Shown here: in pieces, positions 40,567 to 49,553 of the stretch
Position numbering within the stretch: position 1 is the stretch's first letter
How the letters are laid out: the number at the start of each line of letters is the position of its first letter
Assembly (NCBI GenBank): GCA_023249725.1
Contig: JAHFBZ010000001.1
Coordinates: forward strand, 45,220 to 109,219
DNA length: 64,000 bases
Reading direction: 5' to 3'
Source of the DNA: Methanobacteriaceae archaeon
GTDB lineage: Archaea > Methanobacteriota > Methanobacteria > Methanobacteriales > Methanobacteriaceae
Position numbers and translations under genes: made by a program
Notes under the pieces: generated by a model
What the model saw: the letters and a program-made list of their open reading frames with translations, nothing else
The model's database searches: none
Told to the model about the DNA's origin: nothing

Positions 40567-41712
40567 TTAGGGTTGAACCATGCATTTATTGATTTCATCC
40601 TGGCTAAATCTTAATATTATTAGCCGGGAATTCCCTCTCATTCCTTTTCCAGTGAACTTGGTATCAATTAACCGGAGAAATTCCAGTTTATCCAGGGTTC
40701 GATTGAATGAGGAATAGCTAGTCCCAGTATCTTTTTTAAATAATTCATATAGGCTTCCAGCAGTTAAATTTTCATCTTTAAAATTAATTATTAATTCTAA
40801 AAGACTATTTTCAAGATCTGAAAGAGAATTAAGGGTGTGAGCTAAACTTGCAGGCCCTGTTCGTTTTAAAGCTTCGTCTAAATGTTTGTTTTCGATTGTT
40901 CTAGAAGCTTCTGATTCTGCTAAATTTCCACAAACTCTTAAGAGGTCTATACCTACTCTAAGATCACCGCTCTCTGAAGTCCGTTCTACTATCTCATCTA
41001 ATATTTCATCAGAAATTACTTCAGGATAAAAACCAAGACTAGTTCTTTCTTTAAGGATGCTATATATTTCTTCTCGCGCATAGGGCTGAAATATAACGTC
41101 CTGAGGAATGAAAATAGAATTAACATTTTTATCCAGGGCAAATCTAAATTCTATGTCTGATAAAATGGCAAAAACTCCAGTTCTAGCACCTGGAAATACC
41201 TCATGGGCCCGAAGTATGTCGTAAAAGATTTTGTTAGCATTTTTGCTGTGGAAAAGATAATTAACATCATCTAAGGCCACAACCAGAGCTTTTTCTTCAG
41301 ATACAAGATGTTGCATAATTTTTTGATAAATTCTAGAAAAAGGAACTCCTGTTTCTGGGGGGAAATGTCCAAACACTCGCTGATAAATTTGAGAGAAAAT
41401 TCCAAAACGAGTAGTATGGAGTTGACAGTTAATATAACAACAAACAACTTTCTCTGAATTGTGTTCTACCATGTCAAATATTTTTTTAATGGCCGTGGTT
41501 TTTCCAGTAGCACATGAACCTAAAACAACTACATTAATGGGTCTTCCCTTTTTTAAAGCTGGCCTAATGCATATTGCAAGGGCTTCCATCTGTGAATCCC
41601 GGTATTTGTAGCTCTCTGGCAAATAATCCGGGTCAAAAGCATTAATATTTTTGAAGATGGTCTCATCGTGTAATAAAATATCTTCAATTCCCATAAAGAT
41701 AGTTGGTTTCAT
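40567..41712 (-). CDS. cdc6: Orc1/Cdc6-type replication initiator
   Basis: This AAA+ ATPase of 381 residues binds origin DNA and helps load the MCM helicase. Walker A is GSCATGKTT (near residue 67), Walker B is VVALDDVNYL, followed by sensor regions and a C-terminal winged helix (SLYELFKKDTGTSYSSFNRTLDKLEFLRLI). Methanobacteriales usually have two paralogues; I cannot say which one this is. No ribosome site is evident, so a short or leaderless transcript is possible. No clear cluster of origin boxes was seen in the flanking gaps. Confidence 0.93.
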   Translation of the reverse strand: MKPTIFMGIEDILLHDETIFKNINAFDPDYLPESYKYRDSQMEALAICIRPALKKGRPINVVVLGSCATGKTTAIKKIFDMVEHNSEKVVCCYINCQLHTTRFGIFSQIYQRVFGHFPPETGVPFSRIYQKIMQHLVSEEKALVVALDDVNYLFHSKNANKIFYDILRAHEVFPGARTGVFAILSDIEFRFALDKNVNSIFIPQDVIFQPYAREEIYSILKERTSLGFYPEVISDEILDEIVERTSESGDLRVGIDLLRVCGNLAESEASRTIENKHLDEALKRTGPASLAHTLNSLSDLENSLLELIINFKDENLTAGSLYELFKKDTGTSYSSFNRTLDKLEFLRLIDTKFTGKGMRGNSRLIILRFSQDEINKCMVQP

Positions 41713-42031
41713 TAATTAATAAAGTATGTGTATAATCTGGAGAATAAATTTTATTTAAAAAAGGATCATTAATAATAATTTTATTTTTTATGGAGTTTCC
41801 ATGAGAATAAATGGTGAATCTATGTTAAATCTAGAGGTCAAAAATGAATATTCTTGGGGGAATATGATTTCACAGATTCAGACTGACATAGATTCACTTA
41901 ATTTTAAATTTAAAATTTTAAGTATTTAAAGTTTTCTATAAATCTTAGGGGATTTATAATTTTTATATACAGATTCTGCTTTCCAAAAATCAATTATTAT
42001 TAATAAATAAAATTAAAATAAATCATTCAAA
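41713..42031. other. intergenic region upstream of cdc6
   Basis: This 319-base AT-rich gap lies between mptE and cdc6, both leftward. I looked for origin recognition boxes (TTACACTTGAA-like) and found none. No gene is seen. Confidence 0.5.
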
Positions 42032-42781
42032 TCAGAATATTCTTTTTTTAGCTAAATTATAAATAGAAACATCTTCATTCTTTTCTATCCATTCCACTAA
42101 CCGTTCAGCATATTTTAACTTCAATTTCTTAATATCATCGGCCGGCCCAGTAGCATCTTTCATATCTGGCCTGGAATATTTGGTAACTACTTCTCCAAAA
42201 TCCATACCAGCCATAATAATATTTTTGGCACCTAATTTCACAGCTAGAAACACGGCTCGATCGCCATCAGTAAAACCACCGAAATTATGAACATATTCTA
42301 AAGGGTAACTTTGGGTGGTGCCCAGAACATTTTTCAAATCATTTAAGTTTAATTTTAAAGCATCTAGATTGTTTCCATGACCATGAACAACTAAAAATGC
42401 ACCTTGTGTATTGGCCTTTAGAATATCTTCTAATTTACCATCTAAATCGGTCACAATTATATGGGGGACTATATTATCTTCTATTAAGGCAGTAGTGGCC
42501 CCATCAGCAGATATTAGAATAAATTGATTTGGATTTGCAGTTATTTTTGGTTTAAGTTGATTTATATGCTTTTTAAGGGATGGACCGGCCCCAAAAACAA
42601 TAATATTTTCTCTGGTAGGCAAATCACTAAAATAAATAGCTTTTTTATCACTATTATCATTGATAAACTGATTTTTTAAATAATCATTCAGATACTCCGC
42701 AGATTCTTCATCAGACTTTCTATCAAATCCAAAATTCTGGAGTATTTCTTTATACCATGCTATCCAGGTTTCAATTTCCAT
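42032..42781 (-). CDS. mptE: 6-hydroxymethyl-7,8-dihydropterin pyrophosphokinase, archaeal type
   Basis: MptE attaches diphosphate to 6-hydroxymethyl-dihydropterin in tetrahydromethanopterin synthesis, the one-carbon carrier of methanogenesis. This 249-residue protein has the DUF115 features IIVFGAGPSLKKHI, ISADGATTALIEDNIVPHIIVTDLDG and GFTDGDRAVFLAVKLGAKNIIMAGMDFG. No strong ribosome site is visible before the ATG. It lies upstream of cdc6 on the same strand, separated by a 319-base gap. Confidence 0.93.
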   Translation of the reverse strand: MEIETWIAWYKEILQNFGFDRKSDEESAEYLNDYLKNQFINDNSDKKAIYFSDLPTRENIIVFGAGPSLKKHINQLKPKITANPNQFILISADGATTALIEDNIVPHIIVTDLDGKLEDILKANTQGAFLVVHGHGNNLDALKLNLNDLKNVLGTTQSYPLEYVHNFGGFTDGDRAVFLAVKLGAKNIIMAGMDFGEVVTKYSRPDMKDATGPADDIKKLKLKYAERLVEWIEKNEDVSIYNLAKKRIF

Positions 42782-43180
42782 TAGATTAAATTAGAAACTA
42801 CATCAAAATAAATATTTGGGAATATTTTTTATCATATTTTTTTTAAATGAAATGAATTTTGTTTGCAATGATCTTTTCTACTTATTCTTCTTACATAATC
42901 ATTTATTAAATGAAGTTCAATTAAATTAAAATTAATAAAATATGAATTTAGTATTCTGGATTTAGTTCATCATTTTATTAGTTAAAAATACTAACCAAAT
43001 TTGTACATTTCACATGATTTGGATAAAAATATTAGTAAATATTAACTTGCATCATTTGATGTTAAATAAGGTTTTTAAGTTAGAATAATTTAGATATAAA
43101 CTAGGGACATATGAAGTCCTGGTGTGGATTATAATTCAAGCTCTTTTATAAGCTGTAAATCATTTGGAGGTTTTTTAAAA
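42782..43180. other. intergenic region with aminotransferase promoter
   Basis: This gap lies between divergent genes. The plus strand has a TATA-like TTTAGATATAAAC near 43090 and a GGAGGT ribosome site near 43165, both serving the aminotransferase at 43181. No gene is seen. Confidence 0.5.
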
Positions 43181-44335
43181 ATGGATGAAACATTGCTAAT
43201 GATTCCCGGGCCGACACGGGTGGCTCCCCGAGTCCTGAAAGCCATGTCCGAGAACATTGTGAATCACCGAAGCGCTTTATTCGGTAAAATTCTGAGCGAA
43301 ACTACAGAAATGATGTCTGATGTCTTCCGGACAAATAATAAGTCTTATCTTATCACTGGGTCCGGTACTGCTGCTATGGAAGCGGCTATGGCCAATATTA
43401 TCAACCCGGGAGATAAAATACTGAGTTTGGTTGGCGGAAAGTTCGGCCAAAGATTTGGTCAAATCGTTGATGCATTTGGTGGCCAGAGTGAAGTTATTGA
43501 TGTGGAATGGGGAAAAGGTGTAAACCCTGACGAGATTGGATATGCCTTAGAAGAGAATGAAGACATAAAGGCTGTCACTGTAGTGCACAATGAAACCTCC
43601 ACGGGTGTTTCAAACCCTATTAAAGAAATTGGAAAAATAATGAGCGACTATGATGCTCTTTACGTGGTAGATACGGTTTCTTCACTTGCTGGAGATGAAG
43701 TAGATGTGGATGGATATGGAATTGACATCTGTGTCACTGGATCCCAGAAGTGTATGGCTGCGCCTCCAGGCATGGCTGCTATTACTTTAAGTAATGATGC
43801 ATGGGATGTAGTGGATAAAGTTGAAGCAAAAAGTTACTACCTTAACATGAAAAAATACCGCAAGAGTGGTGCTGCTCAACCACCAGAAACTCCTTACACA
43901 CCATCTGTCTCTTTAATGTATGCTATGCATGAAGCACTGGACATCATTATGGAAGAAGGCCTGGTCAACAGAGTTAAAAGGCATCAAATAGCTGCAAAAG
44001 CTACTAGAAATGCTATAAAAGCCTTAAACTTGGAATTATTCCCGGATGAATCTGTATCGTCTACTACGGTTACGGCTGTAAACATGCCTGAAGGAGTAAG
44101 TGATGGAGAACTTCGAGGAACCATGAGAAACAAATATCGGGTAGAACTGGCCGGTGGCCAAGACCACCTCAAGGGAAACATTTTCAGAATAGGCCACATG
44201 GGTAATATTACTCACAGAGAACTCATTACTACCTTTTCTGCTCTGGAAATGACTCTTAGGGAGCTAGGTTTCGAAGTGAATATGGGTGAAGGTGTAGCTG
44301 CTGTGGCAGATACTTATTTGCCAAATAATATCTAA
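43181..44335 (+). CDS. class V aminotransferase, alanine--glyoxylate / serine--pyruvate family
   Basis: This PLP enzyme of 384 residues resembles alanine:glyoxylate and serine:pyruvate aminotransferases. It has MIPGPTRVAPRVLKAM at the N-terminus, the cofactor aspartate in VVDTVSSLAGDEVDVD, the PLP lysine in VTGSQKCMAAPPG and the C-terminal RIGHMGN. In methanogens members may supply glycine, serine or alanine. The frame opens at GTG 43124, but the GGAGGT before ATG 43181 and the conserved N-terminus fix the start there. The exact amino acids used are not known. It is monocistronic. Confidence 0.9.
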   Translation: MDETLLMIPGPTRVAPRVLKAMSENIVNHRSALFGKILSETTEMMSDVFRTNNKSYLITGSGTAAMEAAMANIINPGDKILSLVGGKFGQRFGQIVDAFGGQSEVIDVEWGKGVNPDEIGYALEENEDIKAVTVVHNETSTGVSNPIKEIGKIMSDYDALYVVDTVSSLAGDEVDVDGYGIDICVTGSQKCMAAPPGMAAITLSNDAWDVVDKVEAKSYYLNMKKYRKSGAAQPPETPYTPSVSLMYAMHEALDIIMEEGLVNRVKRHQIAAKATRNAIKALNLELFPDESVSSTTVTAVNMPEGVSDGELRGTMRNKYRVELAGGQDHLKGNIFRIGHMGNITHRELITTFSALEMTLRELGFEVNMGEGVAAVADTYLPNNI

Positions 44336-44492
44336 TTAAATATTTAATCGTTATTTTTATTTTTACGATTAATAATTTCTTATTTTTATCTTTTTTATTT
44401 ATTTTTAGAAAAATATATACTCTTTTATAATTTTGACTAATTAATCAGCATCTATTAATTGATTAAATATTAATTTTTTAATTTAACTAGAA

Positions 44493-44678
44493 TTAAACTT
44501 CTTTAAAAATCGCTGCAGCCGTTTTTATAAGCACAAATCCATCTTTACGTGCCTGGGTTATCAAATAATCCGGTCTAAGATAAAAAGACAGGAAGGCCTT
44601 TTTTTGAAGCTTTTTAAGTTCTTCCAAGGAACAGTTCATGGTTTCCAGAACAGGATATTTAGTAGCAATTCCGTTCAC
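44493..44678 (-). pseudogene. C-terminal remnant of a radical SAM (B12-binding type) protein
   Basis: The 61-residue frame (CSLEELKKLQKKAFLSFYLRPDYLI, then ARKDGFVLIKTAAAIFKE) looks like the extreme C-terminus of large radical SAM proteins of the B12-binding kind, where a helix with KKAF..FYLRP is common as I recall. The catalytic parts are absent, and a TGA stands in frame just upstream of the GTG. It is most likely the tail left from a deleted gene. The family match is from memory and moderate. Confidence 0.5.
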
Positions 44679-44828
44679 TTGTCATAAGTCAGAATATATT
44701 AATAAATTATCTTTGGTCATTTCGATTAATATTTCTATTCATTGAGTTATATTTTATTTTGATTTATATTTGGAATATTTTTACAGATTAACAAAATCTT
44801 AACCATATATAAAATTCAATCAATAAAA

Positions 44829-46514
44829 TCATTCTTTTATAAAATCGGGAAGTGGTATATTCTCTTCTTTCACCGAAATGTCAATCAGGAATGGTTTTTT
44901 CATTTCAATTCCTTTTTTAACAAATTTAAATACTTCTCCAGGGGATTCAACTCTTACGGCTTCAATTCCATAGGCCTGGACCAACTTAACAAAGTCCGGG
45001 TTTTCCAGTTCTATTTCATAGGTGCCGCTATGGTACATTTCCTGCCATTGGCGGATAATACCCAGTGAACTATTGTTGATTATACATATAACCATAGTTA
45101 AATTGTTTTGATGAACTGTAGCCAATTCTTGGATTGTCATTTGAAATCCACCATCCCCTATAATGGCCACTATGCTTTCACTGGGCCTAGCAAAACATGC
45201 TCCGATGGCAGCAGGCAGACCATATCCCATGGGCCCAAATGCTCCTGAAAATAGCATTGAAAATGGCCTTAAGACTTTTTTATAAAGAGTTACCCAAGTG
45301 GTGTGGGTTCCAGCATCATTAACAATGGTTGAATCACCTGAACCGTCTAAAATTTCTTTTATGGCTTGTTGGGGTTTTAAAGGAACCTTGGAATAAAAAA
45401 ATTCAGTATCATATGGTGCGGGATGGTCTTTTGAGTATACTTGCAATTCTTCTAACCATGATTTGATATGGGGGTCATATTCAGGCCTTGATGATTCTGA
45501 AATTTTCATAATTTCATTTAAAAATTCTTTAACATCCATTTGAAGGTTAATATCTCCTTTTAATGTTTCAGGATCCATATTGACCTGAATAATCTGCGGA
45601 TTATTTTCTCCAGAACCTATTCCAGTAAATGTTCGCTCTGAAAAACGACAACCTAAACCTAAAACCAGATCACAATTGGCACCGGCGTAATTGCCCACTG
45701 GAGTTCCTCGATTTCCAATAAGGCCCACACAGTAATCATCATCTTCTCTTAATATTCCGCGGCCATGATAAGTGGTGGCCAGGGGGATGTGGCTTTTATT
45801 AACAAATTTTCTAATCTCATTTAAAGCACCTGACCAAACTAAACCCGCACCAGCAACTATTAATGGTTTTTTAGCAGATTTAATTGATTCAACTACTTTT
45901 TTTAGTTGTGATAAATTTGATTGCGAATTTCCGAGACTTCCAGATTCAAAATCAATGTCCAATTTAAAAATAATATTTTCATCAATAAATTCATCCAGAA
46001 CATCTTTAGGTAAATTAAGATGGACTGGCCCGGTTGGCCCTTTTTTTAGCATTGCAATGGATTTTTTCAAATTTGAAATGGCTTCTTTGACATTAGAGGA
46101 ATAGAAAGTTTTTCGGCTAATTGGCTTAAATACTGAACAGAGGTCAATGTCTTGAAATGTATTCTGGCCTCTTTGCTTTGTGGGAACATCTCCAGTAATT
46201 ACTAATATGGGAATCGAGTCTCGGTAAGCAGTAGCAACGCCCATAACTAAGTTTAAAGCACCAGGACCTGCAGTAGCCACACATACTCCAAATTTTCCAG
46301 ATGCACGAGCATAGCCGTCTGCAGCATGGGCTGCTGATTGTTCATGACGAACTAAAACGTGATTTATTGGTGATGATCTCAGGGCATCATATAAAGATAG
46401 TATTTGTTCTCCAGGATGTCCAAAAATCCATTCAACATCTTCTTGTTCTAGAATATTTATAATTGCCTTTGCACAACTAATTTTTTCTGGTTTCATCATG
46501 GATGATTTATTCAT
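44829..46514 (-). CDS. thiamine-diphosphate enzyme, acetolactate synthase large-subunit-like
   Basis: This TPP-dependent enzyme of 561 residues follows the acetolactate synthase/benzoylformate decarboxylase plan: the catalytic Glu in VRHEQSAAHAADGYARASG, the central FAD/nucleotide-binding-like domain, and the C-terminal TPP motif GDGGFQMTIQELATV...NNSSLG. Acetolactate synthase starts branched-chain amino acid synthesis from two pyruvates. No small regulatory subunit gene is adjacent, so it may be a stand-alone paralogue with another keto-acid role. No ribosome site is obvious. It is divergent from acs across a 240-base gap. Confidence 0.87.
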   Translation of the reverse strand: MNKSSMMKPEKISCAKAIINILEQEDVEWIFGHPGEQILSLYDALRSSPINHVLVRHEQSAAHAADGYARASGKFGVCVATAGPGALNLVMGVATAYRDSIPILVITGDVPTKQRGQNTFQDIDLCSVFKPISRKTFYSSNVKEAISNLKKSIAMLKKGPTGPVHLNLPKDVLDEFIDENIIFKLDIDFESGSLGNSQSNLSQLKKVVESIKSAKKPLIVAGAGLVWSGALNEIRKFVNKSHIPLATTYHGRGILREDDDYCVGLIGNRGTPVGNYAGANCDLVLGLGCRFSERTFTGIGSGENNPQIIQVNMDPETLKGDINLQMDVKEFLNEIMKISESSRPEYDPHIKSWLEELQVYSKDHPAPYDTEFFYSKVPLKPQQAIKEILDGSGDSTIVNDAGTHTTWVTLYKKVLRPFSMLFSGAFGPMGYGLPAAIGACFARPSESIVAIIGDGGFQMTIQELATVHQNNLTMVICIINNSSLGIIRQWQEMYHSGTYEIELENPDFVKLVQAYGIEAVRVESPGEVFKFVKKGIEMKKPFLIDISVKEENIPLPDFIKE

Positions 46515-46754
46515 TGTTTTAATATTTTGTAAAAGAAATATTTAATTATATTTAGTATTCTCTAATTTTAAATTTAATTTATTTGAATAATTCTTGTTTA
46601 AAATTTCATTATATTACTCTCATTTATTAAAAATCCAGTAAACTATTCAAAGATGAAATTACATATTATACTTTATTTAATACTCCAGTTTAATTGCATG
46701 CAAGGCGAGAATAATTAATTATATCAAGTCAAATTTGTGGGGGAAGGGGATAAA

Positions 46755-48707
46755 ATGTCTAAAAATTTAGATACTCTACTTAAAGAAGAACGTAAATTTG
46801 AAGCAGACCCAGAAATGATAGCTCAAAGTAATATTAAACAGTGGATGGATTCGCATAACATAAAAAATTACGAAGAGCTCATTGAAAAGTCAAATGAAGA
46901 TTTAGAATGGTTTTGGAATGAAATGGCCCAAGAATTAGAATGGTTTGAGCCATATAATCAAGTATTAGATTGGAAACCTCCTCATGCCCAGTGGTTTGTA
47001 GATGGGAAGTTCAATATTGTGCATAATGCTCTTGACCGGCATATTAAAACCTCTAGAAAGAACAAAGTTGCATATATCTGGGAAAGCGAGGCGGGTGAGG
47101 TAAAAAAACTCACTTACTTTGAATTATACCGTGAAGTGAACCGTCTGGCCAATGCCCTAAAAAAAATGGGTGTTAAAAAAGGGGATCGAGTGGGCATATA
47201 TTTGCCCATGATATTAGAGCTTCCCATTGCCATGCTGGCCTGTGCTAAAATAGGGGCCATTCATAGCGTTGTATTTTCAGGATTTTGGGCCAAAGCTTTC
47301 CAGGAAAGGGCCAATGATGCTAAGGCCAAGGTAGCTATTACTGCAGACGGATTTCACAGACGAGGAAAAGATATTAAACTTAAAGATACTTTGGATATGG
47401 TTATGGATGATATCCCTAGTATTGAAAAAGTCATTGTTGTGCAAAATACGGGCAGCAATGTGGGAATGAAAGAAGGAAGGGATGTATTCTGGGATGAAAT
47501 TCTAAAAAAAGAAAGTGCTAAATGTGAAACCGAGCAATTGGATAGTGAAGATCCTTTATTTATTTTATATACTTCTGGAACAACTGGAAAACCAAAAGGA
47601 GTTCTCCACACCCATGCAGGATATGCGGTAGGCACATATACTACTTTAAAATTTGTTTTTGACATTAAAGATAGTGATATTTGGTGGTGTGCGGCAGATG
47701 TGGGCTGGATTACCGGCCATAGCTATATTGTGTATGCTCCTCTTTTAATGGGGGCCACTTCACTCATGTTTGAAGGCACCCCGGATTATCCAGACCCTGG
47801 AAGGTTCTGGAAAATGATAGGGGATTATGGGGTAAGTATTTTTTACACGGCACCAACCACAGTTAGATTGTTCATGAAATACGGCGAAAAATGGCCTCAA
47901 AAATATGATTTAAATACATTAAGACTTTTAGGATCTGTAGGAGAGCCTATAAATCCTGAAGCATGGATTTGGTATCATAAAAATGCTGGTAACCGTAAAT
48001 GTCCTATAATGGACACCTGGTGGCAGACAGAAACCGGAATGCATATTATAACTCCCCTCCCTATAACTGAATTAAAACCAGGCTCCACATTTAAGCCATT
48101 TCCTACAATTCAGGCAGATATAGTGGATGATGATGGAAATTCGCTTACTGAAAGTGGAGGTCATCTGGTTTTGAAAACCCCATGGCCGGCAATGTTTCGT
48201 ACATTATATGGGGATCCAGACCGATATGTGGAGGCATACTGGAGCAAGTTTCCAGGAATCTATCTAAGTGGGGATGTGGCCCGTAAAGATAAAAATGGAT
48301 ATTTCTGGATTCAAGGAAGAGAAGATGATGTTCTAAATGTTGCAGGCCATAGAATAAGCACGGCTGAGGTAGAATCGGCCCTGGTAAGTCACCCTGCCGT
48401 AGCTGAATCAGCAGTAGTGGGGAAACCGGATATTCTTAAAGGAGAAGAAATAGCAGCATTTGTAATTTTAAAACAAGAATTTGAAGCATCTCCTCAACTT
48501 AAAAATCAGCTTAGAGAACATGTAAGGGAATCAATAGGCCCTATAGCCAGCCCGGCATTCATTGGTTTTGTAGATGACCTCCCTAAAACTAGATCTGGAA
48601 AAATTATGCGCCGAGTTATTAAGGCCAAGGTTAAAGAAGAAGATGTGGGGGATATTAGTACTTTAGCTAATCCAGAATCAGTTGATGGATTGGATAGGGC
48701 TTTATAA
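46755..48707 (+). CDS. acs: acetyl-CoA synthetase, AMP-forming
   Basis: This cytoplasmic enzyme makes acetyl-CoA from acetate, ATP and CoA, letting the methanogen assimilate acetate. The 650-residue protein has [13 protein letters not shown] at the N-terminus, [19 protein letters not shown] near residue 275, TWWQTETG, the hinge [13 protein letters not shown] and the acetylatable lysine in TRSGKIMRR. The frame opens at GTG 46737, but GAAGGGGAT lies just before ATG 46755, which is the start. Acs is not universal in Methanobacteriales. Confidence 0.95.
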   Translation: MSKNLDTLLKEERKFEADPEMIAQSNIKQWMDSHNIKNYEELIEKSNEDLEWFWNEMAQELEWFEPYNQVLDWKPPHAQWFVDGKFNIVHNALDRHIKTSRKNKVAYIWESEAGEVKKLTYFELYREVNRLANALKKMGVKKGDRVGIYLPMILELPIAMLACAKIGAIHSVVFSGFWAKAFQERANDAKAKVAITADGFHRRGKDIKLKDTLDMVMDDIPSIEKVIVVQNTGSNVGMKEGRDVFWDEILKKESAKCETEQLDSEDPLFILYTSGTTGKPKGVLHTHAGYAVGTYTTLKFVFDIKDSDIWWCAADVGWITGHSYIVYAPLLMGATSLMFEGTPDYPDPGRFWKMIGDYGVSIFYTAPTTVRLFMKYGEKWPQKYDLNTLRLLGSVGEPINPEAWIWYHKNAGNRKCPIMDTWWQTETGMHIITPLPITELKPGSTFKPFPTIQADIVDDDGNSLTESGGHLVLKTPWPAMFRTLYGDPDRYVEAYWSKFPGIYLSGDVARKDKNGYFWIQGREDDVLNVAGHRISTAEVESALVSHPAVAESAVVGKPDILKGEEIAAFVILKQEFEASPQLKNQLREHVRESIGPIASPAFIGFVDDLPKTRSGKIMRRVIKAKVKEEDVGDISTLANPESVDGLDRAL

Positions 48708-48847
48708 TAAAAATAATGTGGATAATCTATAGAAATGATTTGATTACCCATATTTCTCATTTTTTATTATTTTCAAAGCAATTTAGGACATTCTTGCTTT
48801 TTAATTAATAAAATTAAGTTATATTTGATAAATTATTCATTTATTAT

Positions 48848-49300
48848 TTATTCTTCCTGATAACTACCATTATATTCTCCAGAGCCTTTCACATCAAAAA
48901 CAACGCCCTGAGCAATTCTTTCGCCTTGTTTAAGAGTGTATTCAAATTCTCCATAATTATAAAGCATGAACTGCAAAGTTCCATAGAATCCTGGATCGCC
49001 CACTGCGGTATGTACTGAAACAAAAGATCTTAAAAGGGTTGATCTGGGAAGATATAGCATAGAAAACCCTTTAGGTATTTTTATTTTTCTATCAATTGTT
49101 GCTAAATAGGCAGTTTTCGGCTGAAGCTTGTAAATAGGAGGCTCTAATTTTTCTATGTTAGGGAGGTTTTTTTCATTATCAATAAGTGAACCTGGGCCTG
49201 TTTGAATAAAAACTTCATCTAATCTCAAATCAATTCCAGATGGCTCTACTAGTTCCTTAAAATCAGGAAATAATTTTAATAATTCAGTCTCTCCAAGCAT
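48848..49300 (-). CDS. dCTP deaminase / dUTPase family protein
   Basis: This is a trimeric dUTPase-fold protein of 150 residues. It has PSGIDLRLDEVF, FSMLYLPRSTLLRSFVSVHTAVGDPGF with the substrate Ser-Thr-Leu and Asp, and the end block KQGERIAQGVVFDV. In methanogens such proteins act as dUTPase, dCTP deaminase or both, removing dUTP and supplying dUMP. It is shorter than the bifunctional Methanocaldococcus enzyme, so simple dUTPase activity is most likely; this is inference. GGAGAT precedes the ATG. Confidence 0.85.
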   Translation of the reverse strand: MLGETELLKLFPDFKELVEPSGIDLRLDEVFIQTGPGSLIDNEKNLPNIEKLEPPIYKLQPKTAYLATIDRKIKIPKGFSMLYLPRSTLLRSFVSVHTAVGDPGFYGTLQFMLYNYGEFEYTLKQGERIAQGVVFDVKGSGEYNGSYQEE

Positions 49301-49480
49301 TTTCTATCTCCTTTTTAGTTATCTAAATTAATTTTAATTAGTATTATTGTTTTTTTGATTAAATATCAGAAACAATATGTTTTAATTAAATTAAAATTTA
49401 TGTATAAATTTGTAAAATAAGATTAAATCTCTTAATCATTTAATAAAAAGTAGTATGGACTATATAATGAATGAAAATTG

Positions 49481-49525
49481 ATTTAGCTGTATAATATTTA
49501 GCTGTATAATATTTAGCTGCATAAT
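49481..49525. repeat. three 15-base tandem repeats
   Basis: The unit ATTTAGCTGTATAAT (its last copy has GCATAAT) occurs three times in tandem between the end of the sensor gene at 49554 and the dUTPase-like gene at 49300. Both genes run leftward, so the repeat lies in the upstream region of the dUTPase-like gene. Confidence 0.9.
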
Positions 49526-49553
49526 TAAAGTTTAATTTCTCCATAACCGTATA

